Made by a program: the position numbers and the translations under genes. From NCBI RefSeq assembly GCF_000473065.1, contig NZ_AXAZ01000022.1, positions 1 through 64,000 on the forward strand: a DNA stretch of 64,000 nt, written 5' to 3'. This document shows positions 63,972-64,000 of the stretch, piece after piece (position 1 is the stretch's first letter; each line of letters begins with the position of its first letter). The DNA comes from Bradyrhizobium sp. WSM1743. Its GTDB lineage: Bacteria; Pseudomonadota; Alphaproteobacteria; Rhizobiales; Xanthobacteraceae. Below the pieces are notes generated by a model, which made no database searches, was not told where the DNA came from, and saw nothing but the letters and a program-made list of their open reading frames with translations.

Positions 63972-64000
63972 ACGCGATCGCGCCTCAGGTTTCGTCGGTG
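63968..64000 (+). CDS. cysH: Start of the next gene, probably phosphoadenylyl-sulfate reductase (truncated by the window)
   Basis: A GTG at 63968 begins a frame (NAIAPQVSSV) open to the window end, overlapping the DUF934 stop as the other genes do. Eleven codons are too few to identify it. cysH is inferred from operon logic, as it is the step between PAPS and CysI and is missing so far. Confidence 0.45.
   Translation, partial: MNAIAPQVSSV

Overview
This window looks like chromosome of a Bradyrhizobium-type alphaproteobacterium (order Hyphomicrobiales). The evidence is high GC with strong GC3 coding, a membrane-anchored cytochrome c of the CycM type, a complete tad pilus locus with Caulobacter-like gene names, adjacent urt/ure urea loci, a fused CysNC, and several families of intergenic palindromic repeats typical of that genus. 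The assignment is inferred from gene content, not from a database search.

Layout. 1-390: the 5' end of an IS701-family transposase (minus strand) and palindromic repeats. 391-2788: pheA and kdsB (minus), then cycM (plus). 2789-10731: a Yej-type oligopeptide ABC importer with two tandem solute-binding proteins followed by two permeases and a double ATPase. 10862-14831: an NlpC/P60 hydrolase and an M17 aminopeptidase (minus), a small membrane protein and a metallophosphoesterase. 14957-27957: the tad/cpa locus. The minus-strand run is flp pilin, cpaA, cpaB, cpaC, cpaD, cpaE, tadA, tadB, tadC. tadD converges on it, and a second plus-strand block holds a sterol-desaturase-like gene, a stand-alone pilus N-terminal-domain protein and two TadE/F pseudopilins. 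28060-30405: cspA, infA and an rhlE-type helicase (minus). 30818-43597: a sigma-54 promoter, urtABCDE (urea import), then ureD, A, B, C, E, F, G (urease), with guest genes between ureB and ureC and between ureC and ureE. 43863-54507: a CHASE-domain histidine kinase with a degenerate ATP site, a TetR regulator, OpgC, an envelope-stress-like set (holin-like, DUF883-like, AI-2E exporter-like, L,D-transpeptidase, DUF2865), a chemoreceptor and small stress proteins. 54629-56794: malate synthase G. 57088-64000: divergent sulfate assimilation, cysD-cysNC (minus) versus cysG, DUF2849, cysI, DUF934 and the start of the next gene, probably cysH (plus).

How it works together. Urea is imported by UrtABCDE and hydrolysed by urease, and the -24/-12 promoter ties this to nitrogen limitation. 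Sulfate is activated by CysD/CysNC and reduced via CysH and the sirohaem enzyme CysI, with CysG making the sirohaem. The tad genes build Flp pili and carry CtrA-like half-sites upstream of three transcription units.

Most unusual points: the urease operon has taken in a DUF559 gene bracketed by three copies of a G/C-rich repeat, a small alarmone-hydrolase-like gene, an ABM monooxygenase-like gene and a cruciform repeat. Other leads are the SD-less rhlE start overlapped by an upstream ORF, the kinase lacking its N-box Asn, and the two DUF proteins locked by overlaps into the sulfite-reduction operon. No tRNA, rRNA or CRISPR array was seen.
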